A stretch of 64,000 nucleotides of DNA from Corynebacterium sp. TAE3-ERU16 (GCF_019209935.1 NZ_JAHUTN010000012.1:1-64000); one strand, 5' to 3'. Counted from the first letter of the stretch, positions 43,777 through 53,200 are shown. The notes: generated by a model from the sequence alone, not told the origin. Made by a program: numbers and translations.

Positions 43777-45504
43777 TTATCGAGATTGATTTACAAGCAA
43801 CTGGTAGATCTTACTATAATCCGAGCCAGCGCTTTCCCACGTTGTATCTTCGGCAAATGAAAATGCCCGTTCCGCAAGCGATTCGTAGAGCTCAGGACTC
43901 TCAAAAAGCCGTATAATGGCATCGGCCAATGCGTGCGGGTCCCCAGCTTTCACTGCTATCCCAGCCCCCCTATCGGTGGTAATCTCTGTCAATGCCGGTA
44001 GATCCGAAACTACTACAGGACGACACCGAGCCATCGCTTGCAACGGCTTTAGAGGTGTCACGGCTCGAGCGACATCTACGTCCTTACGCGGAATACAAAA
44101 AACATCAATCGCGTCGTACCAACGCAAGACTTCCGAAGGGGGAACTTTACCGACAAATGAAACCAAATCTAGTAAATTCCTTTTCTCCGCTAGGTCCATG
44201 AGACTTGGCAAAGCTGCACCATCTCCGACAATTACGGCCTGAATCTTCATATCCGGCTTCATATCCCGAATTTTGTCCAAACTAAGCAGCAGTACTTCTA
44301 GACCTTCGTAGTCGACGATAGAAGTGATAGTGCCAATAGTAAATCGATCGGTTAGGTTAAGTTGCTTTCTAGCATCCGACGATGTCAATCCGGGTTTAGC
44401 CAGCGTCTCTCTCTCGACAGAATTATGAATAACATCGATCTTGGATGAATCAACACTTCGTTCAATATGCGATTGTTTTTGCACATTCGACAACGCTATT
44501 ACTCGACTAGCATCACACATGAGTTGCGTTTCGAGCTTCCTAGTCCGGACAAAAAATGAGGATCCCACAGCTCGCTCATAGTCAGAATCTGAGCACCGTG
44601 CTAACCAGGTTTTTTCCATCTCTCCTCGAGTTTCATAAACCCAGGGGACCCCGAGAGCATTGGCAACGGATCTCCCAATTAATCCGTTCTCGTAATTAGT
44701 AGTTACGTGGATAACATCCGGCTCATAAACCCGAGCAATGGCTAAAATAAGTTGGTAATTCAGCGCCAGCCGCTCGTCAACAAAAGGAGGTATCTCAAAA
44801 CCACTCAATCGGCAGTACGGTACGCCATCAACTTCCTCGAAGTTATCTTTGGGTTGTACGCCAATATTTTCTGGATACCCAAGTCGAGTTACCGCAAGGC
44901 AGTTAATGCCGAGCTCACGTTGGCTTCTCAGAACTGCGTGCGATCGAACAGAGTAGCCGGACAGCGTGTAAGGAAAAGAATTTGTAAGTAGGTGAAGAAC
45001 ACGTAATCCTGTAGAAGATTTCTTTTGGTCCCGAACGCTCTGCAGTAAATCAGGGGAGACCTTTGCCGTTGTCCGGATACAGAGGTTTTCTGGGCGATAG
45101 TCCCCACCAAGAACATTCTTTACGGCACGCCAACGCCGCGCCGTTAGTGAACTAGGGCGTATTAGACGAATCGCGTTGTCCATGTCGCCGATGTCCCAAG
45201 CTTTTCGTGCCCTCACGTACGTCAGCTGGGATTTACTCAAGTCACCATGAATGTATAGTCCGAGCAAATCTCGAAGTTTACCCGATCGCAGACGACCATA
45301 TTGCCGCTCGGCATCGTCACGACGGTCACCAATGATATAAATGATAACGCGGACCACAGAGAAAGGAAACACTCGGGCTGCAACGTTTGTAATTCTATTG
45401 CGCCAAGGATTGGGTATCTTCCTCGACACTAGAATACCAAAACCAATCGGGTCCTCCCGGGCAGTTTCAATAAAAAAACGAAGACGGAAAAGTGATTTCT
45501 TCAT
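43777..45504 (-). CDS. Glycosyltransferase family 4 (paralogue of the TPR form)
   Basis: A 575-residue GT-B enzyme. About 180 N-terminal residues of mixed charge precede the transferase fold, which opens LHLLTNSFPYTLSGYSVRSH, a motif shared with glycosyltransferases that begin SGYxxRTHxxL. The donor site has the Pro/Arg-rich FCIPRKDVDVARAVTPLKP and the following QAMARCRPVVVS. It resembles the neighbouring 709-residue gene throughout this half, so the two are paralogues. GGGGAG lies before the ATG. It is last in the leftward arm, and its stop lies about 40 bases from the IS remnant. Confidence 0.85.
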   Translation of the reverse strand: MKKSLFRLRFFIETAREDPIGFGILVSRKIPNPWRNRITNVAARVFPFSVVRVIIYIIGDRRDDAERQYGRLRSGKLRDLLGLYIHGDLSKSQLTYVRARKAWDIGDMDNAIRLIRPSSLTARRWRAVKNVLGGDYRPENLCIRTTAKVSPDLLQSVRDQKKSSTGLRVLHLLTNSFPYTLSGYSVRSHAVLRSQRELGINCLAVTRLGYPENIGVQPKDNFEEVDGVPYCRLSGFEIPPFVDERLALNYQLILAIARVYEPDVIHVTTNYENGLIGRSVANALGVPWVYETRGEMEKTWLARCSDSDYERAVGSSFFVRTRKLETQLMCDASRVIALSNVQKQSHIERSVDSSKIDVIHNSVERETLAKPGLTSSDARKQLNLTDRFTIGTITSIVDYEGLEVLLLSLDKIRDMKPDMKIQAVIVGDGAALPSLMDLAEKRNLLDLVSFVGKVPPSEVLRWYDAIDVFCIPRKDVDVARAVTPLKPLQAMARCRPVVVSDLPALTEITTDRGAGIAVKAGDPHALADAIIRLFESPELYESLAERAFSFAEDTTWESAGSDYSKIYQLLVNQSR

Positions 45505-45809
45505 AGCTCCCCAGCTTCCATTCCGAGAATACCGAAGAAGGAATGTAGTCCCCGGCCTGCGGTTAGAAACAGGGCAATCTCCTTCAAACGAATCTTTATA
45601 ATACGAAAATCAGTTATTACCGGCATTTAAGATGGACAAGACGACGTAGATCGATCGAACCAGAAGCTGGCCATGAAATTTCTAATGGAAAGCGAACCAG
45701 CCCGCGCGGCTAAATATTTCCGTTCTTGATTTTACCGTGAACACAAGTCGAAGGCTGGTTTTTCAAGTTCAACTTATCGCCTGAACGCTAAACATATCTG
45801 CCCAGAATA
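45505..45809. other. AT-rich gap between two glycosyltransferase genes
   Basis: About 305 bases with no gene. An inverted pair AACCAGCC/GGCTGGTT (about 45704 and 45755), more than 40 bases apart, and AT-rich stretches such as TATTATAAAG on the minus strand could give the downstream gene its own promoter. Confidence 0.4.
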
Positions 45810-47939
45810 CTAAGCGCCGCTTCGCCGGGCTCCCAAAGACTCATAGATCCCGCCAACCCGTTCACCCAGGATAGACCAATCACGGTTAGCCCGTACCCAG
45901 GCTAGGCCATTGCAACTCAAACGGCGTCTTAGCGCTTCGTCGTCTAGAACCATCGTTAATTTTTCTTCAAAAGAGTCGATATTACCTTTTTCAAACAAAA
46001 GGCCCGTTTCACCATCCTGGACAATCTCTTTCAACGCATCGACATTTGATGACAGGATCGACTTACCCATTGCCAATGCCTCAAACGGCTTCAATGGCGA
46101 GACCATCTCGCAAACTGGAAGTGGTTTTCGAGGAAAGGGACAAATATCTATGATCGAGTAGTAGGACTCCACATCTTCATGAGGAACCCTTCCGGTTAGT
46201 TTCACTACCTCTTCAAGACCCTCTGCTTCGACACGCGCTTTTATTCGGGGCCAAACCGCACCATCGCCAACAATCAACAGAATAAAATCACTCCGTTTCT
46301 TGGCGAGACGTACTACCACGTCGAGGAGGTCCTCCAGCCCTTCGTAGTCTACAACAGACCCTACGTAACCAATAACGGTTCTTCCATTAACCCCAATCTG
46401 TTCTTCGAGTTCCTCGTCTCGTATCAAAGGTTTAAACCGCTTGGTGTTGACCCCATTCGGGACTACCGAAATCTTTTCTTCCGGGACGCCACGTTTCACC
46501 ATTTCAAACTTCAGAGCGTTTGTAATAGTTAATACCCTATCGGCTGCGTTACAGGCTTCAGCTTCGATGGCGGCCCTCTGCTTGTAGTGCTCGGTTTCTG
46601 AGTAACCCGGTTCCCTCGAAGCTCGCGTTACCTCCCAAAGCCCGCGAACCTCGTATACCACAGGTATATCGAGCCTCCTGCCGACCTCAGCTGCAGCCAA
46701 GCCATTCCAGTGGTTTGAAGCACCATGAAGGATAAGAGGCCGCTTTTCAATCGCTAGCTCTTGTGCGGCATCCGCATAGCGGCTGATAAATGTCAGCAAC
46801 GGGGTCTTTCGGACCGGCAGTACGACATCTTTCGAAAACCGCTCGTAGGTAACGTTGTCTACTTGGCAGCCAACTACTGGTGTTTTTTGAACATCAAAAC
46901 CAGCCCGATCATACGGATAGCCGTACCGGGTCACCCCTGAAATATCCCAACCAGATCGGTTCAACGCCGCTAGCAAGCCATGGGATCTCGTCGCATATCC
47001 GCCGGAATCATAGGGAAGAGAATTGTGAAGAAAATAAAATCCACGATTCAATATAGGTTGGTAACTTCTCTCCGCTGCCCGTCCAGAGAACGGGAATGGC
47101 CCAGTGTGATAGTTCGATCCCGTTCTATCCCCACGGCTTCTCTCGAGCCGAGCCAAATTAGTTTTCGCCCACCTATCATTGGGAACTTCCTTCAAAAATA
47201 ACCGTAGGTACTCCGCTGCCATTCCGCTGCGTCGGCGTCGGAGCTCCCTGCGTGCAGCAACACGCAGCAGCGCAGGCGGAACCTCGTCAACGCCATAGTC
47301 CTTGAGAAGTGGTATTGCGGCGGAATTAGCACCTAGAACAATCTGGCAGACAGCCATCGGCATGAGATTTGGCGAACCTAATAGCTGCGAAGTTTCCCTA
47401 AGCCGCTCTTCCGAGTTCAGCCTCATGTACCTGACGACTTCGAGATCTGGACCTGATCCAAAATTTTCATCGCGGTCGAAGAAGTCTTTTACCGCTGCCA
47501 TGCTGGTCCGTTTGGGTGCCAGGAAGAATAATTTAAGGAATGAATCCTCATCATCGGGCGAATAAGACCTGAGCAAACCTAACGTCAGATCATCCTTCAA
47601 CTTCTGACTTAGCTTTTCTACCGCTTGCGCCTCTTCAAGTAGTTCATAAGCACGGGTATTTCCAGGCTCCAATACCAAGCATTCCAGTAGTGCATCGCGG
47701 GCAGCGGACATATCACCAGTCTGAAGGAGCTTCGAAGCATAGGACAGCGATATTAGCGAATCTTGGGGATACCGTGTTTTCGCCTGACTCAATACATCCA
47801 TCGCTTTATCTTTATCACCGGCAATCCAAAGCTCGTTCGCCGTCCGACGCAATCTATCACCTTCTGCAACGCCTAAAGACGGTATTATTTTGGATATACT
47901 GGCGGGTAGCACTATTTTTAATTTACTGAAAATACTCAT
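45810..47939 (-). CDS. Glycosyltransferase family 4 with N-terminal TPR-like repeats
   Basis: A 709-residue protein. Residues about 25-110 form TPR-like helical pairs (ANELWIAGDKDKAMDVLSQA, ALLECLVLEPGNTRAYELLE), followed by a helical linker. The GT-B domain begins near 300 with FLHNSLPYDSGGYATRSHG. The donor half has VIGYVGSVVDYEGLEDLLD and CPFPRKPLPVCEMVSPLKPF with a conserved Glu. TPR domains fused to transferases often dock partner proteins of a polymer-assembly complex; that role here is inference. Its ATG overlaps the stop of the 961-residue gene (ATGA), so the two are co-translated. Confidence 0.85.
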   Translation of the reverse strand: MSIFSKLKIVLPASISKIIPSLGVAEGDRLRRTANELWIAGDKDKAMDVLSQAKTRYPQDSLISLSYASKLLQTGDMSAARDALLECLVLEPGNTRAYELLEEAQAVEKLSQKLKDDLTLGLLRSYSPDDEDSFLKLFFLAPKRTSMAAVKDFFDRDENFGSGPDLEVVRYMRLNSEERLRETSQLLGSPNLMPMAVCQIVLGANSAAIPLLKDYGVDEVPPALLRVAARRELRRRRSGMAAEYLRLFLKEVPNDRWAKTNLARLERSRGDRTGSNYHTGPFPFSGRAAERSYQPILNRGFYFLHNSLPYDSGGYATRSHGLLAALNRSGWDISGVTRYGYPYDRAGFDVQKTPVVGCQVDNVTYERFSKDVVLPVRKTPLLTFISRYADAAQELAIEKRPLILHGASNHWNGLAAAEVGRRLDIPVVYEVRGLWEVTRASREPGYSETEHYKQRAAIEAEACNAADRVLTITNALKFEMVKRGVPEEKISVVPNGVNTKRFKPLIRDEELEEQIGVNGRTVIGYVGSVVDYEGLEDLLDVVVRLAKKRSDFILLIVGDGAVWPRIKARVEAEGLEEVVKLTGRVPHEDVESYYSIIDICPFPRKPLPVCEMVSPLKPFEALAMGKSILSSNVDALKEIVQDGETGLLFEKGNIDSFEEKLTMVLDDEALRRRLSCNGLAWVRANRDWSILGERVGGIYESLGARRSGA

Positions 47940-50821
47940 TGAAGTTCATTTCCTATTCCGATTAATTGATTAATATGGCGCACCATCAACTCAGGATCCG
48001 CCGCGATGTGGCCAGGTCCTTGGTCTACATAGTGTACGTCAATCGGGATTAAGGGATTCCGAACCTTCAAATCGTGAACGAAGGGCCGACAATGGTTAGA
48101 ATCATGAAACCGATCTCCGCGATTCTGAACTATTGTGATTGCACAATTTCCTGTCCATTTATCTGCTCTCCCGATAAGACGCATGCGGTCTCGTTCGCAG
48201 GGGTCTAGATCTTTAGGCTCCTTCCCGAAAACCACCTCAACAGCCTGAGCAGCTACCCTTGGATAGTAACTCAAAATATCGGTTTGCGGATTAACTGCGA
48301 GCGCCGCGACCGAATTGAAGTCACTCTCGATTGCGGAAGCGACCGCGGCGAACCCCCCACCGGAGCTACCACAGAAGACGATCTTCTTCACCCTTAGCCG
48401 ACAAGCTAGAGAATCGATCGCTTCTGCTACAAACTTCGCCAAATCTAGTTTTTGAGTACCCAGATACCAACCTAACGTCAAAGTTGAATCCAGATCCAAA
48501 GTAGCATCCGACACAGAAACTAGTGGGCATCCCAAGCGTCGAGCTAAATTTCCACCGGAGACAGATGGAAGCACTGAAGACTCTCGCCGGACTGCGCCTT
48601 GAAACAGTACTACTAGCGTCGCCCGGTCCCCGTGGAAATAGGAGAACGGAACACCTAATCCTTCCGATCTAGCTACTCCAATAATGCGATTATTACTCCA
48701 TTTAGACGGATCATCCAGAGCGTTGAGTAGATTTTCGAATCTCGTAGAAGTTGCCCCCTTTGATACTAATTCCAAATCTGTATTCGTAGAAACAGCAAGA
48801 GGCAATCTCGTACGAGAAGATACAAGTTCCGAAGACGGAGTTGCGCGGCCCGCAACGAGCGAAAGATAGTCTAAGTACGCAGCTGACACTCCAAAATCGC
48901 GGTACAGGCCACTACCGCGAGCTTCAAGGATTGAACCCAGGTAGTCACTGCAGTATGACGCCGCATCCAAAGATTCGCCGTGGTTCTCAAAATATCGTTG
49001 AGCGTATCCTACGGCTTCTTCGAGCGGAACAGAGTCTGATTCAGGGTCCACTCGTCTTGGATTCTCCGAATCGCTTTCGCGATTGAGTCGGCCCTGCGAG
49101 TTGTCGTACGGCGAAACCGATCTAACTCCCCGCGCAGAAAACTCAAGTCCGACTACCTCATCACCTAACCTAATCTTTAGTTCGTCTATGCCGTCTTTAC
49201 TCGCAAAGTCTAACGGTTCCCAAACACGATCACCAAATGAAACAACTGCACACCACTGCAGCAGCCCACGTTTAGTAGGCCGCGCACCTATTACAGAAGT
49301 ATCGACCGCCTTGCCGTATCCCGTGGAGAACCATCCCTCAACAATGCTGTTGTCTCCTTGAAATACATCAGGTTGTATTCGGTCGAGCCATCGAATATGC
49401 GCCGTTTTCTCACCGCTTACCAAATCGACTCGACCACGTCGGCTGTCCGCAATCACGACCTCCGGGTGCAGATGCCAAAGTTGCCGGAATCGAGGGAACT
49501 TTTCTGAGGAGTCGATCCGGTCTACGTTATCAATTATAACAAAAATGTCCCGTTTACGGTCATAAAGGAAACGTCTTGTTGATTTAAAACCTTGGTACGG
49601 CATCTGTTCCAAAACATAATAGTCATAGTCGATGGATTTGATGTCCGTAGTTAAACTAGGTGGGTTCGTGTCTAAAAAATCCTTAGCCTCCGCAATCAGG
49701 ACGTTGTGCGCCCGGCGGGATTTCATATAGTTCCGTTCTCGACTAGGGATATAGCCATACAACCCCGGATCAACAAGCCATGGTTTTCCGCTGCCATACA
49801 GAGTAAAAGAAGTTGAGTCTTGGTGGCCGTGAATTGCGCGGTCGCTGCCGAATCTTAACGAGTAGAAGGTTTCGTCTTCGAATCCTTTTTGGAATTCACC
49901 CCAACCGCTTCTCCCGAAGATATAGCCTTCCTCAAAAGTTACTGCACGTTCCGCCGGCGGGACCCCTTCCGAACCTTTAGTGAGCACATAATCGGTTTCG
50001 GCACTTCCATCTCTTGTTATTGTTTTGAGGTCGGGAGTGTCACCCAACATCTCTAGATAGCCGTTGGGCTTAACCCCGTGAACAAGCATCGATCGTCCCT
50101 TTAATAGGGTGCTGTTAAGATCTGAAAGATCAATATGCTCCCGTTCTGCTCGTTGGATAGCCTCGCGCCACCACCTATAATTCAGATCCTGATAGGACAA
50201 TGATGCTTCTTTATTTACTCCTTCTTTATCGTAAGCATCCCAGAACAAGTTTCTTATCTGGACGGCGAATTCTTCGATAAGAGCGTCATCTTGGAGAAAA
50301 CTAGCAGCGACAAGCAATCCCTGCAGTTGATGGAGTGCGTGATTTCCATCCGCACGGTATTTGGGATCGCTAAGGTGATCAGCGTGGACCCGGATAGCAT
50401 CCACGTACTTCTGCCGCTTGTCTTCGGGTATTATTGGGTAGCCAAGCACAAGTTCAATGACTCGAAGCCCATCGGCCATGTCCATCCAAGCATATTTATC
50501 TTCGCTTTGGATTTTACTATCAATCCAACTTTCGGATATCTTAAGCCAAGTGTGTGCAGCAGTGAAACTACCCTCAATCGCTCGTCTTCGAAGCGGATCA
50601 ATCCAACGCAAAGCATGGAATTGAAATCTCCAGTTGGGTTGACGAAATGGGTCTTCGTTCCATGTTAGTTCTTCAGGCATTGACCAACTCGGGTGAGGGT
50701 CCAGTGTCAACTGACCCATTAAGAGTTCATTACAAAGACGTTCATCCGAATTAGTCTTTTTAAAATGCTTGCCGATCTGTTGACGGAAAGCAACCCCTTC
50801 GTCCACTCCGACCATTGCCAT
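47936..50821 (-). CDS. Heparinase II/III-like lyase fused to alpha/beta hydrolase
   Basis: A 961-residue two-enzyme protein. Residues about 30-610 look like heparinase II/III polysaccharide lyases: an alpha-helical half with GNHALHQLQG and SLSYQDLNYRWW, then a beta-sandwich with HGHQDSTSFTLYGSGKPW and DPGLYGY near 330-350, the His/Asp site of the family. Residues about 680-961 look like an alpha/beta hydrolase with nucleophile Ser820 in CGSSGGGFAA, an acid candidate in NRGDRFHD and His in GPGHIAAD. No signal peptide or membrane helix is seen, so the protein is predicted to be cytoplasmic. It may trim or deacylate the uronic-acid polymer. An AAAGGTGA site precedes the ATG. Confidence 0.8.
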   Translation of the reverse strand: MAMVGVDEGVAFRQQIGKHFKKTNSDERLCNELLMGQLTLDPHPSWSMPEELTWNEDPFRQPNWRFQFHALRWIDPLRRRAIEGSFTAAHTWLKISESWIDSKIQSEDKYAWMDMADGLRVIELVLGYPIIPEDKRQKYVDAIRVHADHLSDPKYRADGNHALHQLQGLLVAASFLQDDALIEEFAVQIRNLFWDAYDKEGVNKEASLSYQDLNYRWWREAIQRAEREHIDLSDLNSTLLKGRSMLVHGVKPNGYLEMLGDTPDLKTITRDGSAETDYVLTKGSEGVPPAERAVTFEEGYIFGRSGWGEFQKGFEDETFYSLRFGSDRAIHGHQDSTSFTLYGSGKPWLVDPGLYGYIPSRERNYMKSRRAHNVLIAEAKDFLDTNPPSLTTDIKSIDYDYYVLEQMPYQGFKSTRRFLYDRKRDIFVIIDNVDRIDSSEKFPRFRQLWHLHPEVVIADSRRGRVDLVSGEKTAHIRWLDRIQPDVFQGDNSIVEGWFSTGYGKAVDTSVIGARPTKRGLLQWCAVVSFGDRVWEPLDFASKDGIDELKIRLGDEVVGLEFSARGVRSVSPYDNSQGRLNRESDSENPRRVDPESDSVPLEEAVGYAQRYFENHGESLDAASYCSDYLGSILEARGSGLYRDFGVSAAYLDYLSLVAGRATPSSELVSSRTRLPLAVSTNTDLELVSKGATSTRFENLLNALDDPSKWSNNRIIGVARSEGLGVPFSYFHGDRATLVVLFQGAVRRESSVLPSVSGGNLARRLGCPLVSVSDATLDLDSTLTLGWYLGTQKLDLAKFVAEAIDSLACRLRVKKIVFCGSSGGGFAAVASAIESDFNSVAALAVNPQTDILSYYPRVAAQAVEVVFGKEPKDLDPCERDRMRLIGRADKWTGNCAITIVQNRGDRFHDSNHCRPFVHDLKVRNPLIPIDVHYVDQGPGHIAADPELMVRHINQLIGIGNELQ

Positions 50822-50957
50822 ATGATCACCTTTCCCAATATCGTGGCTTAATCACGCGCCTCACATACTGATGTTTCATATCTCTAGCGAGTTTATGCTG
50901 TTCGAACATAATGGCACATGCTTTTTCGGATTGTGTCCAAGAATCACAAAACTGTTT

Positions 50958-52112
50958 CTATGCCTGGAATTCAGTCGGCTTTTCCCCAAAACCAAACAGG
51001 TTCTTTATTGCTCCGACGCTTCTTTGAGCAGCCCTACCGTCACCATAGGGATTCACCGCATTAGCCATTTCCTCGTAGGCGGCTGAATCATCAATCAGGT
51101 GGCAGGCTTCAGCAAATATGGTTCGTTCGTCTGTTCCAATGAGTTTAACCGTACCCGCGGTGATCGCTTCGGGTCGTTCAGTATCTTTACGCATCACCAG
51201 GACGGGCTTACCCAAACTGGGTGCTTCTTCTTGAACACCTCCGGAATCAGTGAGAACGATATCTGCCCGAGCCATGAGCTTAGTGAATTGGTCATACGGA
51301 AGTGGATCCGTTATGACAATGTTGTCCCGACCTTCAATCTCAGGAAGGATTGCTCGCCTCACTTTCGGATTGAGGTGCGCCGGAAGTACAAAAACGATAT
51401 CCGGGTATTTTGTGGCCAGATCGTTAAGGGCAGCACCGATCGAATTCATAACACCTAGATTTTCACGGCGGTGCGTTGTGACCATAACGATGCGATTCGA
51501 CGTACTCGATAGCTCCTCTAACCGAGCGTCCTCAAACGATGTGTTCCAGGTTGCCGCCTCAAGTAGAGCATCGATCACCGTATTGCCGACAACTATGATG
51601 CGATCTTCACAACAATTCTCCGCAATCAGATTCTGCTTTGAAGTTTCTGTTGGAGCCAGGTGAAGCGATGAGATTTGCCCAATTATCTTTCGGTTTCCCT
51701 CTTCGGGAAAGGGCGAGTGGAGGTTACCGGTTCTCAGGCCTGCTTCAAGGTGAACGACCTTAATTTTTTCGTTGAAAGCTGCAATGGCTGCTGCCATTGC
51801 AGTCGATGTATCCCCTTGGACAACAACCGCATCCGGCTTCTCTTTTTCGAGTACCGGTGCGAGTCCTTCGATCGCCCTCGCGATAATTTGATTGAGGCCT
51901 TGACCGGGGCGCATAATTCCGAGATCATAGTCAGGAGTGATCCCAAACATTCCGTTCACCTGATCAAGCATTTCACGGTGTTGGCCCGTAGAGACTGTGA
52001 TGCTCTCAATATCTTTGTCGGCTCCGAGCGCCTTAACCAAAGGTGCTACTTTGATCGCTTCTGGCCTGGTTCCGTAAACAGTTACGACTTTTAATCGTTG
52101 CGGGATAGTCAA
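50958..52112 (-). CDS. wecB: UDP-N-acetylglucosamine 2-epimerase, non-hydrolysing
   Basis: Converts UDP-GlcNAc to UDP-ManNAc, the substrate of WecC. The 384 residues show the family's start KVVTVYGTRPEAIKVAPLV, then TGQHREMLDQV, GDTSTAMAAA, HLEAGLRTG, FPEEGNRKI and DSGGVQEEAPSLGKPVLV with the catalytic and allosteric residues of bacterial 2-epimerases. The start is TTG 52112, supported by AGGAG 7 bases upstream. It is first in the leftward arm, at the opposite end of the island from wecC. Confidence 0.94.
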   Translation of the reverse strand: MTIPQRLKVVTVYGTRPEAIKVAPLVKALGADKDIESITVSTGQHREMLDQVNGMFGITPDYDLGIMRPGQGLNQIIARAIEGLAPVLEKEKPDAVVVQGDTSTAMAAAIAAFNEKIKVVHLEAGLRTGNLHSPFPEEGNRKIIGQISSLHLAPTETSKQNLIAENCCEDRIIVVGNTVIDALLEAATWNTSFEDARLEELSSTSNRIVMVTTHRRENLGVMNSIGAALNDLATKYPDIVFVLPAHLNPKVRRAILPEIEGRDNIVITDPLPYDQFTKLMARADIVLTDSGGVQEEAPSLGKPVLVMRKDTERPEAITAGTVKLIGTDERTIFAEACHLIDDSAAYEEMANAVNPYGDGRAAQRSVGAIKNLFGFGEKPTEFQA

Positions 52113-52333
52113 AGCTAAACTCCTAGCTAGTAATGGTGAGGCAGATGGGCTTGGAACGGACTCGGGGTACGCCCGATTCCCGGTGGCCTAGGTTAATTAC
52201 ACAAGGGGTGTGCAATCAACGATTCTAATTTATCATGATACCGCTTTCGTCTCGTGATGATCGCTAATATCCCCCAAGCTTTTCATAGCATCTTTGAAAG
52301 CTCCGCACTGAGGGATTCGCCAGCATATACAGA

Positions 52334-53200
52334 TCAGATGTCAGGCGATTCCGCAGCAGGCGAAACGGGCCATGAACCCAGATACCTCATATCTGTCGTT
52401 CTGGAAGAAAGATCGTTCAATGCCGCCGCTACAGCGGCATCATCAATATGACCCTTCAGATCCACATGGAATCTATAGGCTCCCAGTTGAGTTCTGGTTG
52501 GTCTTGACTCGATCCTAGTCAAGTCTATATTTCTCGAGGAAAATAGTCGTAGAGCCCTCACTAAGGATCCCGGCTCATTTCGGAGTGTGAACAGAATTGC
52601 GGTTCGATCATTGCCCGTGGATTTCGGAGATCGGGAGGTTCGACCCACGGAAACGAATCTCGTTCGGGCCCCCGGTACGTCGATGACGTTTTCTGCGATC
52701 GCGTCCAACCCAAAAATCTCGGCGGCTCGGTGGGGCGCTATAGCGGCATCAGCGCGACCTTCCGCTACGGCCTTCGCCGCTGCAGCGTTCGATGAGGCAG
52801 GAATGAATTCCGCTTCGGGAAAAGCACGGTCCGTCCAGTGTCGTACCTGCTGTCGAGCGACCGGATGGGTCGTGAAGGTATGTACGTCACTGGCCGAGGT
52901 CCCAGGGCGGACCATGATCGAGAAACTGATTTCGATCTCGGTCTCCGCGAAGATCCGTACACCTTCGCCGTCAGCCAGCGCATCGAAGGTGTGTGTGACG
53001 GGTCCGTCGACCGAGTTTTCAATCGCTACACACGCGTACTCGGCGGCTCCGGAACGGACAGCGTTCAGTGCTTCATGAGGGCTTTCCACCGGGAGTTTTC
53101 CGATGTCGCCGGGCCCGAAACTCCCCCGCCGTTGAAACTCCAGCAACGCTGCCTCGGTGAATGTTCCCTCGGGCCCCAAATAGGCGACGACAGTTCTCAT
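52334..53200 (-). CDS. pheA: Prephenate dehydratase
   Basis: Converts prephenate to phenylpyruvate in phenylalanine synthesis. It is 288 residues from ATG 53200. The N-terminal catalytic domain (VAYLGPEGTFTEAAL, SFSIMVRPGTS, ATHPVARQQV-like segment, ARTRFVSVGR) is followed by the ACT regulatory domain with the Phe-binding GSLVRALRLF and ESRPTRTQLGAYRFHVD. I chose 53200 over the ATG at 53209 because the latter lies inside a TACAAT -10 box; 53200 is then a leaderless start. The last 80 codons are AT-richer and the C-terminus is short, marking the right edge of the island. Confidence 0.93.
   Translation of the reverse strand: MRTVVAYLGPEGTFTEAALLEFQRRGSFGPGDIGKLPVESPHEALNAVRSGAAEYACVAIENSVDGPVTHTFDALADGEGVRIFAETEIEISFSIMVRPGTSASDVHTFTTHPVARQQVRHWTDRAFPEAEFIPASSNAAAAKAVAEGRADAAIAPHRAAEIFGLDAIAENVIDVPGARTRFVSVGRTSRSPKSTGNDRTAILFTLRNEPGSLVRALRLFSSRNIDLTRIESRPTRTQLGAYRFHVDLKGHIDDAAVAAALNDLSSRTTDMRYLGSWPVSPAAESPDI

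Larger units (their letters stand above)
37080..52600. other. Low-GC surface-polysaccharide island
   Basis: Base and codon use shift sharply to AT-rich from the last codons of the ABC permease to the 3' part of pheA. Inside are nine glycan genes in two convergent arms: GT4, wzm, wzt and wecC rightward; wecB, heparinase-hydrolase, GT4-TPR and GT4 leftward, meeting at an ISL3 remnant. No Wzx flippase or Wzy polymerase is seen, as expected for an ABC-transporter-dependent pathway. Neither integrase nor tRNA attachment site is visible. Boundaries are approximate. Confidence 0.75.

Noticed and set aside
37080..52600. Prophage or integrative element
   Set aside because: No integrase, phage structural genes, tRNA target or att-like repeats are visible; all intact genes are glycan related.
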